A stretch of DNA of 43,576 nucleotides, taken from contig NZ_MKKC01000091.1 of assembly GCF_001942255.1 (NCBI RefSeq), positions 1-43,576 on the forward strand. Reading direction: 5' to 3'. The translations under genes and the position numbers were made by a program. The notes below the pieces were generated by a model. That model worked only from the letters and a program-made list of their open reading frames with translations, did no database searches and had not been told where the DNA came from. Source of the stretch: Nocardiopsis sp. CNR-923. Lineage in GTDB: Bacteria; Actinomycetota; Actinomycetes; Streptosporangiales; Streptosporangiaceae. Shown one piece after another: positions 16,515-24,929 of this stretch; position 1 is the stretch's first letter, and every line of letters begins with the position of its first letter.

Positions 16515-17437
16515 GCGATCTCGTTGGAGAGGTAGTCGCCTCCGCCGCCCGCGCGGGCGGCCGACCCCTCGGTGGGGCCCTGCGGACGCCGGACCTCCTC
16601 GCCCGACCCCGCCGGAACCTCGACCACCTCGGTGTTGGCCACAACCGGATACCGTCCCGGCACCGTGGCCGCGATCCGTTCGCACGGCAGGGACGAGCGT
16701 GTCCACTCCGGGACCCGCGGCCCCGGCACCGGCGCGCGCCCCGTGCTCGTGCGTCCGAGGTTGTCCGTGCCGCCGCCGCGCCACACGCCGTTCCAGACCT
16801 CAAGGTCGAACCGTTCGGGCCGCCCCCTGCTCAAGGTGATCACGGCGTCGGCGGAGGTGTGGTGGTGGCCCAGGGCCCGCTCCACCACGCCCTCGTCGAA
16901 GTCCGACCAGCGCACGGGAAAGATCGCGGAGCGCACCACGGCGGTGCGTTCGCCGACCGGGAAGGTCCATCCGTGCAGGTCCAGAGCCGCGGCCCCGGAC
17001 GGATTGGAGCACGTGACGTGCTCGTCCAGGCGGAAGGGGTCGAAGCCGGTCACCACGAGCCGGAGCCACCGCTCGCCCGGAGGGAAGTCGATGTCGGCGA
17101 AGCCTCGCGACTCCCACTCCAGCAGCCGCAGCAGGTCGGCGCGCTGGTCGTCCGTGAGCGCGAACGCCGGCCGCCAGGCGCGCAGCCGGGCGGAGAGCAC
17201 CAGGCGGGCCCAGTACAGGGGGCGGTCGTCGGTGTCCCCGGCCTCGGGCCGCGTCGCCTCGGTCCACAGGCGGGATGCGTGCGCGGCGACCGCCTCCCGG
17301 ACCTGGTCGACGTCGGTGCTGTCCGCCAGGTCGGCCGCGAACAGGGGGTCCGCGGCGTCGAACCCGGAGCGGGCCAGGATCCGCCGCGGCTCGGGGAGTC
17401 CGGCTCGGGCCTCTTCGGGGGTGGTGTCGTGCTGCAC
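16373..17437 (-). CDS. pyroglutamyl-peptidase I-like protein with Ser in place of the catalytic Cys
   Basis: A 354-residue protein. Its middle has VVTGFDPFRLDEHVTCSNPSGAAAL (residues ~128-150), the N-terminal signature of pyroglutamyl peptidase I (C15). Near the C-terminus are GDYLSNEIAYRNTLL (Ser304) and AGHVHLPRT (His328). In true C15 peptidases the first of these reads YLCN with the nucleophile Cys, and the second supplies the His. Here Ser replaces Cys, and the protein has a ~120-residue N-terminal extension and an insertion, against ~210 residues for normal Pcp. It may be a serine hydrolase variant or an inactive relative. GTG at 17437 follows AGGGA closely; TACACT about 55 bases upstream is a possible -10. 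Divergent from the dehydrogenase at 17664. Confidence 0.78.
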   Translation of the reverse strand: MQHDTTPEEARAGLPEPRRILARSGFDAADPLFAADLADSTDVDQVREAVAAHASRLWTEATRPEAGDTDDRPLYWARLVLSARLRAWRPAFALTDDQRADLLRLLEWESRGFADIDFPPGERWLRLVVTGFDPFRLDEHVTCSNPSGAAALDLHGWTFPVGERTAVVRSAIFPVRWSDFDEGVVERALGHHHTSADAVITLSRGRPERFDLEVWNGVWRGGGTDNLGRTSTGRAPVPGPRVPEWTRSSLPCERIAATVPGRYPVVANTEVVEVPAGSGEEVRRPQGPTEGSAARAGGGGDYLSNEIAYRNTLLRDRSGRSIPAGHVHLPRTTAPDEHAEVLAQVREIVAAAVG

Positions 17438-17663
17438 GGTTCCCTGCCTGGGTCGGGGGAGCGAAACGCCGATGGGACGGGCCGGACGAGTGTAACGCCA
17501 CCGGTCCCGCGGTCGGGGACGGACCCGGAGCCGTCCGGGGCCCGATCCGGGGGCGGGCGCGGTCGCCTTCGTCCACAACCTCGCCATCAGGGGTGGACCA
17601 CCGGCCCCGGACTTGGCAGTGTGTGAACCGACAGCCCGTCCCTCTCAACGGAGAGAGAAACAC

Positions 17664-19211
17664 ATGCCTACTGCTGCCCTCCCCGACACCGACGTCCTCG
17701 CCGAGCGCGCGCGGACCGCGTTGGAGCGGTGCGGAGTCGACCGCCTGCGCGAGCCGATCGGCGCGGCCGGGGTGGCGAGGACGCCCATCACGGGCCAGGT
17801 CCTGTTCCCCGTGGAGTTCGACACGCCCGCCTCCGCCGGACGGGCCGTCGGCGCCGTCAAGGAGTGCTTCACCGCCGCCTGGCGGGACACGCCCGCTCCC
17901 GAGCGCGGGAAGCTCGTCCACCGGTTCGGCGAGCTGCTGCGCGAGCACAAGGCCGATCTGGCCGAGTTGGTGACGATCGAGGCGGGCAAGATCACCTCCG
18001 AGGCGCTCGGCGAGGTCCAGGAGATGATCGACATCTGCGACCTCGCCGTGGGGATGTCCCGGCAGCTCTACGGGCGCACGATGCCCTCCGAGCGACCGGG
18101 GCACCGTCTCATGGAGACCTGGCACCCGCTGGGCGTCGTCGGAGTGATCACTGCGTTCAACTTCCCCGTCGCGGTGTGGGCGTGGAACACGTGCGTGGCC
18201 CTGGTCTGCGGGAACACGGTGGTGTGGAAGCCCTCGGACCTGACCCCGCTGACCGCGCTGGGCTGCCACGCCCTGCTCATGCGCGCCGCCGCCGACGTCG
18301 GCGCGCCCTCGGACGTCCACTCGGTGGTGCTGGGGGGCCGTGACGTCGGTGAGGCCCTGGTCGACGACGCTCGCGTGGCGCTGCTGTCGGCCACCGGCTC
18401 GGTCGCGATGGGCCGGACGGTCGGCCCGCGGGTCGCCGCGCGGATGGGCCGGTGTCTGCTGGAGTTGGGCGGAAACAACGCGGCGGTGGTCGCCCGCACG
18501 GCCGACCTCGACATCGTGGTGCGCGGCAGCGTGTTCGCCGCCGCCGGGACGGCGGGACAGCGCTGTACCTCGCTGCGCCGCATGATCGTGCACGAGGACG
18601 TGGCGGACCAGGTCACCGACCGCATCGTGGACGCCTACAAGCAGCTGCGCGAGCGGATCGGCGACCCGTTCGAGGAGGCGACCCTCGTCGGCCCGCTGAT
18701 CGGCGAGCGCGGATACTCGGGGATGGTCAAGGCGTTGGACCAGGCCAGGGCCGACGGCGGCGACGTGCTGGTCGGCGGCGGCCGCCGTCTGGAGGAGTCC
18801 GGGGCGGACGCCTACTACGTGGAGCCCGCCGTGGTGCGGATGCCCGGTCAGACCGAGATCGTGCGGGAGGAGACCTTCGCGCCGATCCTGTACGTGCTGA
18901 CCTACCGCACTCTGGACGAGGCGGTGGAGCTGCACAACGGCGTGCCGCAGGGGCTGTCGTCTGCGATCTTCACCCAGGACCAGGCTGAGGCCGAGCGGTT
19001 CCTCTCCTCGGCGGGGTCGGACTGCGGCATCGTCAACGTCAACATCGGCACCTCCGGAGCGGAGATCGGCGGTGCGTTCGGCGGTGAGAAGGACACCGGC
19101 GGCGGGCGCGAGTCGGGCTCCGACTCCTGGAAGGCGTACATGCGCCGGGCGACCAACACCGTCAACTACGGCGGCGAGCTTCCGCTGGCCCAGGGGGTGC
19201 GCTTCCTCTGA
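17664..19211 (+). CDS. pcd: L-piperidine-6-carboxylate dehydrogenase (ALDH7 family)
   Basis: This enzyme oxidises the semialdehyde of alpha-aminoadipate (in equilibrium with 1-piperideine-6-carboxylate) to alpha-aminoadipate in lysine catabolism. The protein has 515 residues and matches the ALDH7/antiquitin type: VVGVITAFNFPVAVWAWN, GNTVVWKPSDLTPLTAL, LELGGNNAAVV (Glu near 266), AAGTAGQRCTSLRRM (Cys near 299), REETFAPILYVL and the family C-terminus GGAFGGEKDTGGGRESGSDSWKAYMRR. ATG at 17664 follows GGAGAG. It is intact in one frame. The usual partner, lysine 6-aminotransferase, is not in the window. The gene stands alone between a divergent neighbour and a long non-coding stretch. Confidence 0.9.
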   Translation: MPTAALPDTDVLAERARTALERCGVDRLREPIGAAGVARTPITGQVLFPVEFDTPASAGRAVGAVKECFTAAWRDTPAPERGKLVHRFGELLREHKADLAELVTIEAGKITSEALGEVQEMIDICDLAVGMSRQLYGRTMPSERPGHRLMETWHPLGVVGVITAFNFPVAVWAWNTCVALVCGNTVVWKPSDLTPLTALGCHALLMRAAADVGAPSDVHSVVLGGRDVGEALVDDARVALLSATGSVAMGRTVGPRVAARMGRCLLELGGNNAAVVARTADLDIVVRGSVFAAAGTAGQRCTSLRRMIVHEDVADQVTDRIVDAYKQLRERIGDPFEEATLVGPLIGERGYSGMVKALDQARADGGDVLVGGGRRLEESGADAYYVEPAVVRMPGQTEIVREETFAPILYVLTYRTLDEAVELHNGVPQGLSSAIFTQDQAEAERFLSSAGSDCGIVNVNIGTSGAEIGGAFGGEKDTGGGRESGSDSWKAYMRRATNTVNYGGELPLAQGVRFL

Positions 19212-19690
19212 AGCGTGTGCCGTGGCTGCTGCCCGTCGCGCATTCGGGGTTTGCGTCCGCGGCGTACGCCCTGGGAGGCCCGTGCGAGGCCGGGGATTCC
19301 GGGGGGCCGCCAGGCGGACCCCCGCGAGCCGTTCGGGGACGGTGCGCCTCGGGTGAGCGGCCACCGCACACCGTGGTTCGGTGGCCGGACCGGCGGGCCT
19401 CGTTCCCCGTACCCGACACGCCTGAGGCGGGGCGACACCGCCGGTCCGCGGTGGGCGCGCCCACCAGCGCCGGCGCTCCGGGAGCGGGTGTCGTGCGCGG
19501 TCGCGCCGTGTCGCTCGCCGGGGCCTGCTGGCGCGGGGTGGGGTCGTCGGGATCCACACCGGCCCTCCTACCGGTGTCCGTCGGGACGGGTGTCACAGGT
19601 CTCTCGGGTCGCCGCGCCCACGTGCGGGGGCCGTCGTCCGGGCTCTGCCCGGTCGGCGACCCACGGCGACGTGAGAAGGTTGCGCAGAAC
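19212..19690. other. non-coding stretch between pcd and ohrR
   Basis: About 480 bases without a supported gene on either strand. The open frames crossing it have arginine/proline-rich compositions typical of antisense or noncoding GC-rich DNA and no start with a ribosome site. The near-inverted GGGGGGCCGCC/GGCGGACCCCC around 19300-19325 may end pcd transcription, but the pairing is imperfect. The regulatory region of ohrR follows. Confidence 0.35.
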
Positions 19691-19695
19691 CAATA

Positions 19696-19705
19696 TTGTG
19701 CACAA
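19696..19705 (+). promoter_or_regulatory. candidate OhrR operator
   Basis: TTGTGCACAA is a perfect 10-base palindrome inside CAATATTGTGCACAACTG, in a locally AT-richer patch 63 bases before the ohrR start. TACGGT at 19717-19722 is a plausible -10, so the palindrome overlaps the -35 region. MarR/OhrR proteins bind short AT-containing palindromes at such positions, so autoregulation of ohrR-ohr is likely. Confidence 0.5.
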
Positions 19706-19767
19706 CTGACCTCTGCTACGGTGAAGCCGTTCGATGGACGTGCCACCCGCGTAAGGGGTGGGGAACC

Positions 19768-20243
19768 ATGGTCGACACCGGTGGGGGCCACCCCCTCGCG
19801 CTGGACAACCAGCTGTGCTTCTCCCTGTACGCGGCCTCCCGCGCCCTGACCAGGCTGTACCGCGAACTCCTGGACGACCTGGGGCTCACTGTCCGCAGCA
19901 CCTGGTCATGCTCGTGCTCTGGGAACGCGGGACGCTGAGCGTCAAGGAGTTGAGTCAGGCACTGCGCCTTGACTCGGGCACGCTCTCCCCACTGCTGCGT
20001 CGCCTTGAGGGTGCCGGGCTCCTCACCAGGGAGCGCGGCGCCGCCGACGAACGCGTCATCGAGGCCACGGCGACCGAGGAGGGAACCCGACTGCGCGCAC
20101 GGGTCCGGGACATCCCGGACCGCCTGCTGGGCGCCGTCGACATGCCCGAGGACCGGGCGCACGAGGTGATAGGGGATCCTCGACCGGATCACCCGTTCCG
20201 TGGAGACCGCCACCAGCGGACGCCCGCCCCATCCCCCGCGTGA
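19768..20243 (+). CDS. ohrR: OhrR, MarR-family organic-peroxide sensor (frameshifted)
   Basis: A winged-helix repressor that senses organic hydroperoxides through a reactive cysteine. The N-terminus LALDNQLCFSLYAASRALTRLYRELLDDLGLT has Cys17 in the exact LDNQLCF(S/A)LYAASR context of OhrR. Near 19890 the frame changes and continues PQHLVMLVLWERGTLSVKELSQALRLDSGTLSPLLRRLEGAGLLTRER, which holds the recognition helix and wing. After MPEDRAHEV the best family match (GILDRITRSVETATSG) is in a third frame, so a second indel near 20170 and a compensating one before the stop are likely; the stop at 20241-20243 is therefore tentative. ATG at 19768 follows a G-rich site. It lies 64 bases before ohr on the same strand, the standard pair. 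Confidence 0.85.
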
Positions 20244-20307
20244 CCGAGCACCGCCACCGACATTCCCATCACCCTCCGACCCCGCGTCGGAGCACAGAAA
20301 GGCAGCC

Positions 20308-20736
20308 ATGGCAGTCGACATCCTGTACACCGCCAACGCCACCGTCACCGGTGAGGGCCGCGCTGGAACCGGCAAGACCGACGACGACCGCCTCAACGTC
20401 GAACTGTCCGTGCCCAAGGGCCTGGGCGGCGACGACGGCTCCGGCACCAACCCTGAGCAACTTTTCGCCGTGGGCTACGGCGCCTGCTTCCACGGCGCCC
20501 TGAAGAAGGTCGCCGGCGAGGCTAAGGCCGACGTCAACGGCTCCGTCATCGACTCCCAGGTAAGCCTGGGCAAGGCCGAGGACGGCTTCGCGCTCGTCGT
20601 CGACCTGACCGTCACCATCCCCGGCGCCGACCAGGCCGACGCCGAGAAACTCGTCGAGGCCGCCCACCAGGTGTGCCCGTACTCCCGTGCGACCCGTGGC
20701 AACATCGACGTCAACCTCACCGTCAAGACCGCCTGA
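20308..20736 (+). CDS. ohr: organic hydroperoxide resistance protein Ohr
   Basis: A 142-residue OsmC-fold thiol peroxidase of the cytosol that reduces fatty-acid and other organic hydroperoxides. Active-site Cys60 (AVGYGACFHGA) and resolving Cys123 (HQVCPYSRATRGN) are both present, as is the conserved N-terminal Arg in GEGRAGTGKTDD. The protein is full length and in one frame from MAVDILYTANATVTG. The ATG at 20308 follows AGAAAGG. It is the second gene after ohrR, probably co-transcribed and induced by peroxides when OhrR Cys17 is oxidised. A very strong hairpin follows 32 bases after the stop. Confidence 0.95.
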   Translation: MAVDILYTANATVTGEGRAGTGKTDDDRLNVELSVPKGLGGDDGSGTNPEQLFAVGYGACFHGALKKVAGEAKADVNGSVIDSQVSLGKAEDGFALVVDLTVTIPGADQADAEKLVEAAHQVCPYSRATRGNIDVNLTVKTA

Positions 20737-20768
20737 GGCACGTCCCGAGCGCTGACACGCCGCCCACG

Positions 20769-20806
20769 ACGCGGGGGCGGGGGAACCACGTCCCCCGCCC
20801 CCGCGT
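20769..20806. terminator. bidirectional hairpin terminator between ohr and the CNNM genes
   Basis: A perfect 16-base stem (ACGCGGGGGCGGGGGA at 20769-20784 and its complement at 20791-20806) has a six-base loop. It lies between two converging genes, so it can stop transcription from both sides. Confidence 0.85.
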
Positions 20807-20827
20807 TCACGCGTGCCCGGACCTCCG

Positions 20828-21835
20828 TCAGGCGGCGGCTTCCAGCAGCAGCAGCTGGTCCAGGATGTCCTGGAGGGTCACCAGACCGATGAGGCCCTCC
20901 TCCTCGACCAGCGACAGGTGGCTGCGGCTGTCGCGCATGATGCTCATCGCCGCGTACATCGGCGTGCTCGCGTGCAGCATGAGCACCGGTCGCATCAGGT
21001 CCGCCGCGGTCGTCCCGGGCGGGCAGGTCAGCGCCTCGCGCACGTGCAGCACACCCACCGGCTCACCCTGCTCCATCACCACCAGGCGCAGGTGCGTGGA
21101 GGAGCGGGAGACCCGCTTGATCTCCTCCAGGTCCGCGTCCGGCGCCACCCACGCGATCTCCGCGCGCGGGGTGACGATCTCGCTCAGCGGACGGGAGTTG
21201 ACCTCCAGCGCCGTGGCCAGCTGGTCGCGGCGCTCGGTGTCCAGCGCACCGGCCTTGACCGAGTGCTCCACCAGCTCGCGGACGTCGTCGGGGTTGTGTC
21301 CCGTGGCCAGCTCGTCCACCGCCTCGACACCGACCCGGTGCAGACACCAGTTGGTCACCCCGTTGAGGAAGACCAGCATCGGACGGGTGAACCACATGAA
21401 CGCCCGCATCGGCACCGACAGCATCGTCGCCGACTTCTCCGGGTGCGAGATCGCCCAGGACTTGGGCGCCATCTCACCCACCACCAGGTGCAGGAAGGTC
21501 ACGATGACCAGTGCCAGCACGAAGGAGAGCGTCGAGGCCACCGCGTGCGGCAGGCCGTGGAACAGCGGCTCCAACAGGTGGTGCACGGCGGGCTTGGAGA
21601 TCGCGCCGAGCGCCAGCGTGCACAGCGTGATCCCCAGCTGGGACCCCGCCAGCAGCAGCGACAAATCCCGTGCGTTGCGCAGTGCCGCGCGCGCCGCCAC
21701 GCTGTGGTCGGAGTCGGCCTCCAGCCGGTACCGGCGCGCCGCCACCAACGCGAACTCGATCGCCACGAAGAAGGCGCTCAGCGCGATGATCGCCACGGTC
21801 AGGGCCAACGCGACCCACGGGTTCATGTCACTCAC
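20828..21835 (-). CDS. CNNM/CBS-domain membrane protein (second of pair)
   Basis: A 335-residue protein with an N-terminal CNNM (DUF21) membrane domain of about three to four spans (ALALTVAIIALSAFFVAIEFALVAARRYRLE, LLLAGSQLGITLCTLALGAI, VLALVIVTFLHLVVGEMAPKSWAI), then a pair of CBS domains from ~200 (ATALEVNSRPLSEIVTPRAEIAWV ... HLSLVEEEGLIGLVTLQDILDQ). CNNM proteins are linked to Mg2+ efflux or homeostasis (CorC/HlyC group), with CBS domains sensing nucleotides. The C-terminal CorC_HlyC domain is missing here, unlike in the neighbour. GTG at 21835 overlaps the upstream gene's stop by four bases (GTGA). The two proteins may form a heterodimeric transporter. Confidence 0.88.
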   Translation of the reverse strand: MSDMNPWVALALTVAIIALSAFFVAIEFALVAARRYRLEADSDHSVAARAALRNARDLSLLLAGSQLGITLCTLALGAISKPAVHHLLEPLFHGLPHAVASTLSFVLALVIVTFLHLVVGEMAPKSWAISHPEKSATMLSVPMRAFMWFTRPMLVFLNGVTNWCLHRVGVEAVDELATGHNPDDVRELVEHSVKAGALDTERRDQLATALEVNSRPLSEIVTPRAEIAWVAPDADLEEIKRVSRSSTHLRLVVMEQGEPVGVLHVREALTCPPGTTAADLMRPVLMLHASTPMYAAMSIMRDSRSHLSLVEEEGLIGLVTLQDILDQLLLLEAAA

Positions 21836-23205
21836 GCCCGCACCTCCCGGGACTCGTCGAGTTCGCGCAGCCGCAGCTCCACGGTGTGCGGCACGTGCCG
21901 CTGCACCGAGTTGACGATCAGCGTCAACGCCATGTCGGGGTCATCGTCGTGCGCGCTGGTCGGACGGGGCAGAGCGATGTCGACCCGGTCGCCGACCTGG
22001 GGCAGGCGGTGCAGCTCGTGGATGACCAGGCCGCCCACGGTCTCGTAGTCGCCCGCCGGCAGATCGTGCCCGAGCAGACGCTCGGCCTCGTCCACGTGCA
22101 GCGCGCCGGGCACCATGTAGCTGCCCTCGCCCTCCAGGTGTGCGGGGGCCTCCTCGTCGGGGGAGTGCTCGTCGGCGATCTCGCCGACGAGCTCCTCGGC
22201 CAGGTCCTCGATGGTGATCACCCCGGCCAGGCCGCCGTACTCGTCCACCACGCAGGCGAACTCCTCGCCCGCCTCCCGCAGCTGGTCGAGCACGCCCGGC
22301 AGCGCGAGCGACACGGGAACCATGACCGTCGCCCTGGCCACCTCGGTGACCTTGATGCTGTCCAGGTCGCGCTCGCCCAGGGCGAGGACGTCACGCAGGC
22401 AGATCACGCCGACGATGTCGTCCACGCCGTCCCCGAGGACCGGGAACCGCGAATGGTCGGAGGCCATCAACTCCACGACCCGGCTCACCGGATCGCCCTC
22501 CTCCACGGTCGCCACCTCGGGACGCGGGATCATCGCGTGCCCGGCCGTGCGCTCGTGGAAGTCCAGGGTGCGGTCCAACAGGGTGAACAGCTCGGCCGGA
22601 AGGTCCCCCGTCTCGCGGGACTCCGCGATGATCCGCTCCAGGTCACGCGGCGTCGCCGCGTGCTGAACGTCCTCGACCGGAGTGATCCGCACCGCTTTGA
22701 GCAGCACGATCGCGGCCTGGTCGAACAACCAGATCACCGGACCGAAGATCCGCAGGTACACGTTGGTCGACAGGGCCAGCCAACGGGCGACCGGCTCCGG
22801 CTTGGCGATCGCGAGGTTCTTGGGGAACAACTCGCCGAACACCATCTGCACCACGGTGGAGAACAGCAGTGCGATCACGATGCCCACGGCCACGCCGGTT
22901 CCGGCGGGGACGCCCGCCGCCCCCAGGAGTTCGCCGAGCCCCTGTCCGATCATCGGCTCGGCCACGTAGCCGACCAGCAGACCGGTCACGGTGATGCCCA
23001 GTTGGGCCCCGGAGAGCATGAACGAGGTGCGGTCGGTGACCTTCTTGACGCGCCTGGCCCCGAGGTCGCCCGCCGCGGCCCGCGCCCGCACACGCGAGCG
23101 GTCCACGGCCATGTAGCCGAATTCCTGCGCGACGAAGTAGCCCGTCGCCGCGGTGATCACGAGGACCACCAGCATTCCGACGGCGATGCTGAGAACGGTG
23201 CTCAT
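21832..23205 (-). CDS. CNNM/CBS/CorC-domain membrane protein (first of pair)
   Basis: A 457-residue hemolysin-C/CorC family member. CNNM domain: MLVVLVITAATGYFVAQEFGYMAVDRSRV, FMLSGAQLGITVTGLLVGYVAEP and IALLFSTVVQMVFGELFPKNLAIAKPEPVA. CBS pair: FHERTAGHAMIPRPEVATVEEGD ... EYGGLAGVITIEDLAEELVGEIADEH. C-terminal CorC_HlyC domain (~360-440): YMVPGALHVDEAERLLGHDLPAGDYETVGGLVIHELHRLPQVGDRV. Probably a divalent-cation (Mg2+/Co2+) transporter subunit in the cytoplasmic membrane. ATG at 23205 lacks a good ribosome site. The ~220-base upstream region has a clear hairpin, which might be a regulatory leader. Confidence 0.9.
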   Translation of the reverse strand: MSTVLSIAVGMLVVLVITAATGYFVAQEFGYMAVDRSRVRARAAAGDLGARRVKKVTDRTSFMLSGAQLGITVTGLLVGYVAEPMIGQGLGELLGAAGVPAGTGVAVGIVIALLFSTVVQMVFGELFPKNLAIAKPEPVARWLALSTNVYLRIFGPVIWLFDQAAIVLLKAVRITPVEDVQHAATPRDLERIIAESRETGDLPAELFTLLDRTLDFHERTAGHAMIPRPEVATVEEGDPVSRVVELMASDHSRFPVLGDGVDDIVGVICLRDVLALGERDLDSIKVTEVARATVMVPVSLALPGVLDQLREAGEEFACVVDEYGGLAGVITIEDLAEELVGEIADEHSPDEEAPAHLEGEGSYMVPGALHVDEAERLLGHDLPAGDYETVGGLVIHELHRLPQVGDRVDIALPRPTSAHDDDPDMALTLIVNSVQRHVPHTVELRLRELDESREVRA

Positions 23206-23294
23206 CGGGCACGCACCGCCCTGTTCCGCCGCGCGGCGGTGTCTCTACGAAGGTGCGCGCCCCACGAAGAAGGAGGCTCGTCGGAGTCTGGCTC

Positions 23295-23317
23295 GCAGCA
23301 TCCACGCGGGATGCTGC
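23295..23317 (-). promoter_or_regulatory. hairpin in the leader of the CNNM operon
   Basis: A perfect 9-base inverted repeat (GCAGCATCC ... GGATGCTGC, five-base loop) lies about 90 bases upstream of the CNNM start. It sits in a non-coding stretch (23206-23431) that looks otherwise unremarkable. I do not recognise a known metal riboswitch from the conserved bases, so its role is open. Confidence 0.4.
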
Positions 23318-23425
23318 CGGTACTTCGGGACGGGTCCACTGTTCCTCTCTCTGCGCCTTCGCGCGTTGGGTGTGATTGAAGTGGTCCTGGTGAAGTGAAA
23401 GACGATCGGGGCGGGGGCAAAGGTT

Positions 23426-23448
23426 CCCCGGTCAGCCCCCGACCGGGG
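23426..23448 (-). terminator. hairpin overlapping the trmH-like gene's stop
   Basis: CCCCGGTC at 23426-23433 pairs perfectly with GACCGGGG at 23441-23448 across a seven-base loop. It covers the stop codon of the methyltransferase gene, and on the minus strand it is followed by CCTTTG. It is a likely end of that transcript. Confidence 0.45.
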
Positions 23449-23992
23449 CGTCGGCCTCCCCGCCCAGGGACGCCCACTCGCGGCGCCGCGCCTCGGACAG
23501 GGCGATCGCGGTCGCCACGGCCACGTTGAGCGATCCGACCCGGCCGACCTGCGGGATGTAGGTCACCGCGTCAGCGCCGGACAGCAGCGCCGGAGAGCAC
23601 CCGTGGTCCTCCGCTCCCACGGCCAGGCACACGTCCGGCTCCAGCGGAGCGGTGTGCAGCGGCACCGCGCCGCCGGCCAGCTCCACGGCGACCACTTTGT
23701 AGCCCTCACCGCGTGCCGCGGCCAGGGCCTCGCCGCTGGTGGCGAACCGGGTGTGCGGCACCTTGGCCGCCGTGCCCAGGGCGGTCTTGCCGACCTTGGG
23801 ATCACCGGGGTCCGCGCTGTTGCCCGTGAGCCACAGCTGGTCCACACCGAACGTCGCGCACGTGCGCAGGATCGATCCCATGTTGAACGGCTGGGTGACG
23901 GATTCGACGAGAAGGGCGAGCCGCCCCTCGGTGCGCCTGCGCCACTGGCGGTTCAGGCGTTTGACGTCCGTGGGACGCAACTGCGTGCTCAA
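23432..23992 (-). CDS. SpoU/TrmH-family RNA ribose methyltransferase
   Basis: A SAM-dependent 2'-O-methyltransferase with the knotted SPOUT fold. All three motifs are seen: LVESVTQPFNMGSILRTCATFGVDQLWL (motif 1, catalytic Arg), CLAVGAEDHGCSPALL (motif 2) and VTYIPQVGRVGSLNVAVATAIAL (motif 3). The basic N-terminus RPTDVKRLNRQWRRRTEGRL probably contacts tRNA or rRNA; the exact target is unclear. I choose TTG at 23992 (STQLRPTDVKRL follows), with GAGGA about 11 bases upstream, because similarity begins here. Upstream in-frame GTG codons would add up to 36 residues. TAACCT near 24060 is a possible -10. Confidence 0.85.
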   Translation of the reverse strand: MSTQLRPTDVKRLNRQWRRRTEGRLALLVESVTQPFNMGSILRTCATFGVDQLWLTGNSADPGDPKVGKTALGTAAKVPHTRFATSGEALAAARGEGYKVVAVELAGGAVPLHTAPLEPDVCLAVGAEDHGCSPALLSGADAVTYIPQVGRVGSLNVAVATAIALSEARRREWASLGGEADAPVGG

Positions 23993-24127
23993 CTGCTGTG
24001 TGTTCCTCAGCGGGTCTGTTCCGGGCTGTTCCCGGTGGTCCGGTGTTCGCAACAGGTTACCGGTCACCCGGGGCGACCGCACTCCTGGCCCCGGACACAT
24101 CAGGCAAAATCGGCTCTCGGCCGCCGA

Positions 24128-24789
24128 TCACGCGTCCTCGAACCGCCGCACGGCCAGCACGCGGAAGCCCGCGCGCGAGGCCACGCGTTCGGCGGGCAGC
24201 CCCTGGGCGTCCAGCCACCGCTGCAACGAGTCCGCGCCCAGGTGCCTCTGGACGACCAGGTGCGCCTCGCCCTCGGGCGTGAGCCGCCCCAGCCACGTGC
24301 GCAGCATCGCGTGCAGCACCCCCTTGCCCACCCGGATCGGCGGGTTGGACCACACCGCGTCGAAGGGCCCGAGCAACTCCTCGGCCACGGGCGCGTCCTC
24401 CGGGGACGGCGCTCCCCGCTCCGTGCCCAGCCCGCCCTCGGGCGAGACCACCGCGAAGCGCGCGTTGCCCAGACCGTGCGCGGCGGCGTTGCGCCGCGCC
24501 AGACCCACGGCCCGCGCGTTGACGTCCACGCCCAGCACCCGAGCGCGGGGCGCCCGCGCGGCCATCGTCAGGGCGATCGGGCCGTACCCGCACCCCAGGT
24601 CGAGCAGCCGGCCCTCCGGCGGGGGCGCGGGCGCGTCTCCAACAGCACACGGGTTCCCAGGTCGACCTTGTCGGGGGAGAACACGCCCCGGTCGGTGCGC
24701 AGCCGCAGGTGCAGGTCGGGCAGGACCAGATCCGCCGTCGAGGGACGGCTGGCGGCGTCGGGGTCGGGGTCGAAGTAGTGCTGGGCCAC
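24128..24789 (-). CDS. RsmC-like class I methyltransferase (frameshift near 24637)
   Basis: About 220 residues. The N-terminus VAQHYFDPDPDAASRPSTADLVLPDLHLRLRTDRGVFSPDKVDLGTRVLLE is typical of small RsmC-like (16S rRNA G1207 type) methyltransferases. Near 24637, in GCGGGCGCG, the frame changes to GRLLDLGCGYGPIALTMAARAP (SAM-binding loop), then VLGVDVNARAVGLARRNA and the catalytic FDAVWSNPPIRVGKGVLHAM (NPP(I/F) motif of N-methyltransferases). The C-terminus is HLVVQRHLGADSLQRWLDA. It probably methylates a guanine in rRNA. GTG at 24789 lies six bases after TAGCGT, so the message is likely leaderless. It precedes the TrmH-like gene on the same strand, so the two may be co-expressed RNA modifiers. 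Confidence 0.85.
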
Positions 24790-24798
24790 GCCGTGACG

Positions 24799-24804
24799 CT
24801 ACCA
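24799..24804 (-). promoter_or_regulatory. -10 box for leaderless RsmC-like gene
   Basis: On the minus strand TAGCGT is followed by CACGGC (six bases) and GTG at 24789. This is another instance of the leaderless arrangement and supports the GTG start. Confidence 0.5.
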
Positions 24805-24929
24805 AAGCCGCGACACTCCCACCGACGGCGCAAAAACCTCGCCTTCCACCGGACACGAAATGACCAAGGCCACGGACCTGACGACGGAGGACGCAGAAGA
24901 TGGAGATAGCCGAGGTTTGTGGGGGAAGC

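Noticed and set aside
21886..23379. A 497-residue + strand frame
   Set aside because: It is the antisense shadow of the first CNNM gene; its His/Asp/Gln-rich reading has no hydrophobic or catalytic pattern.
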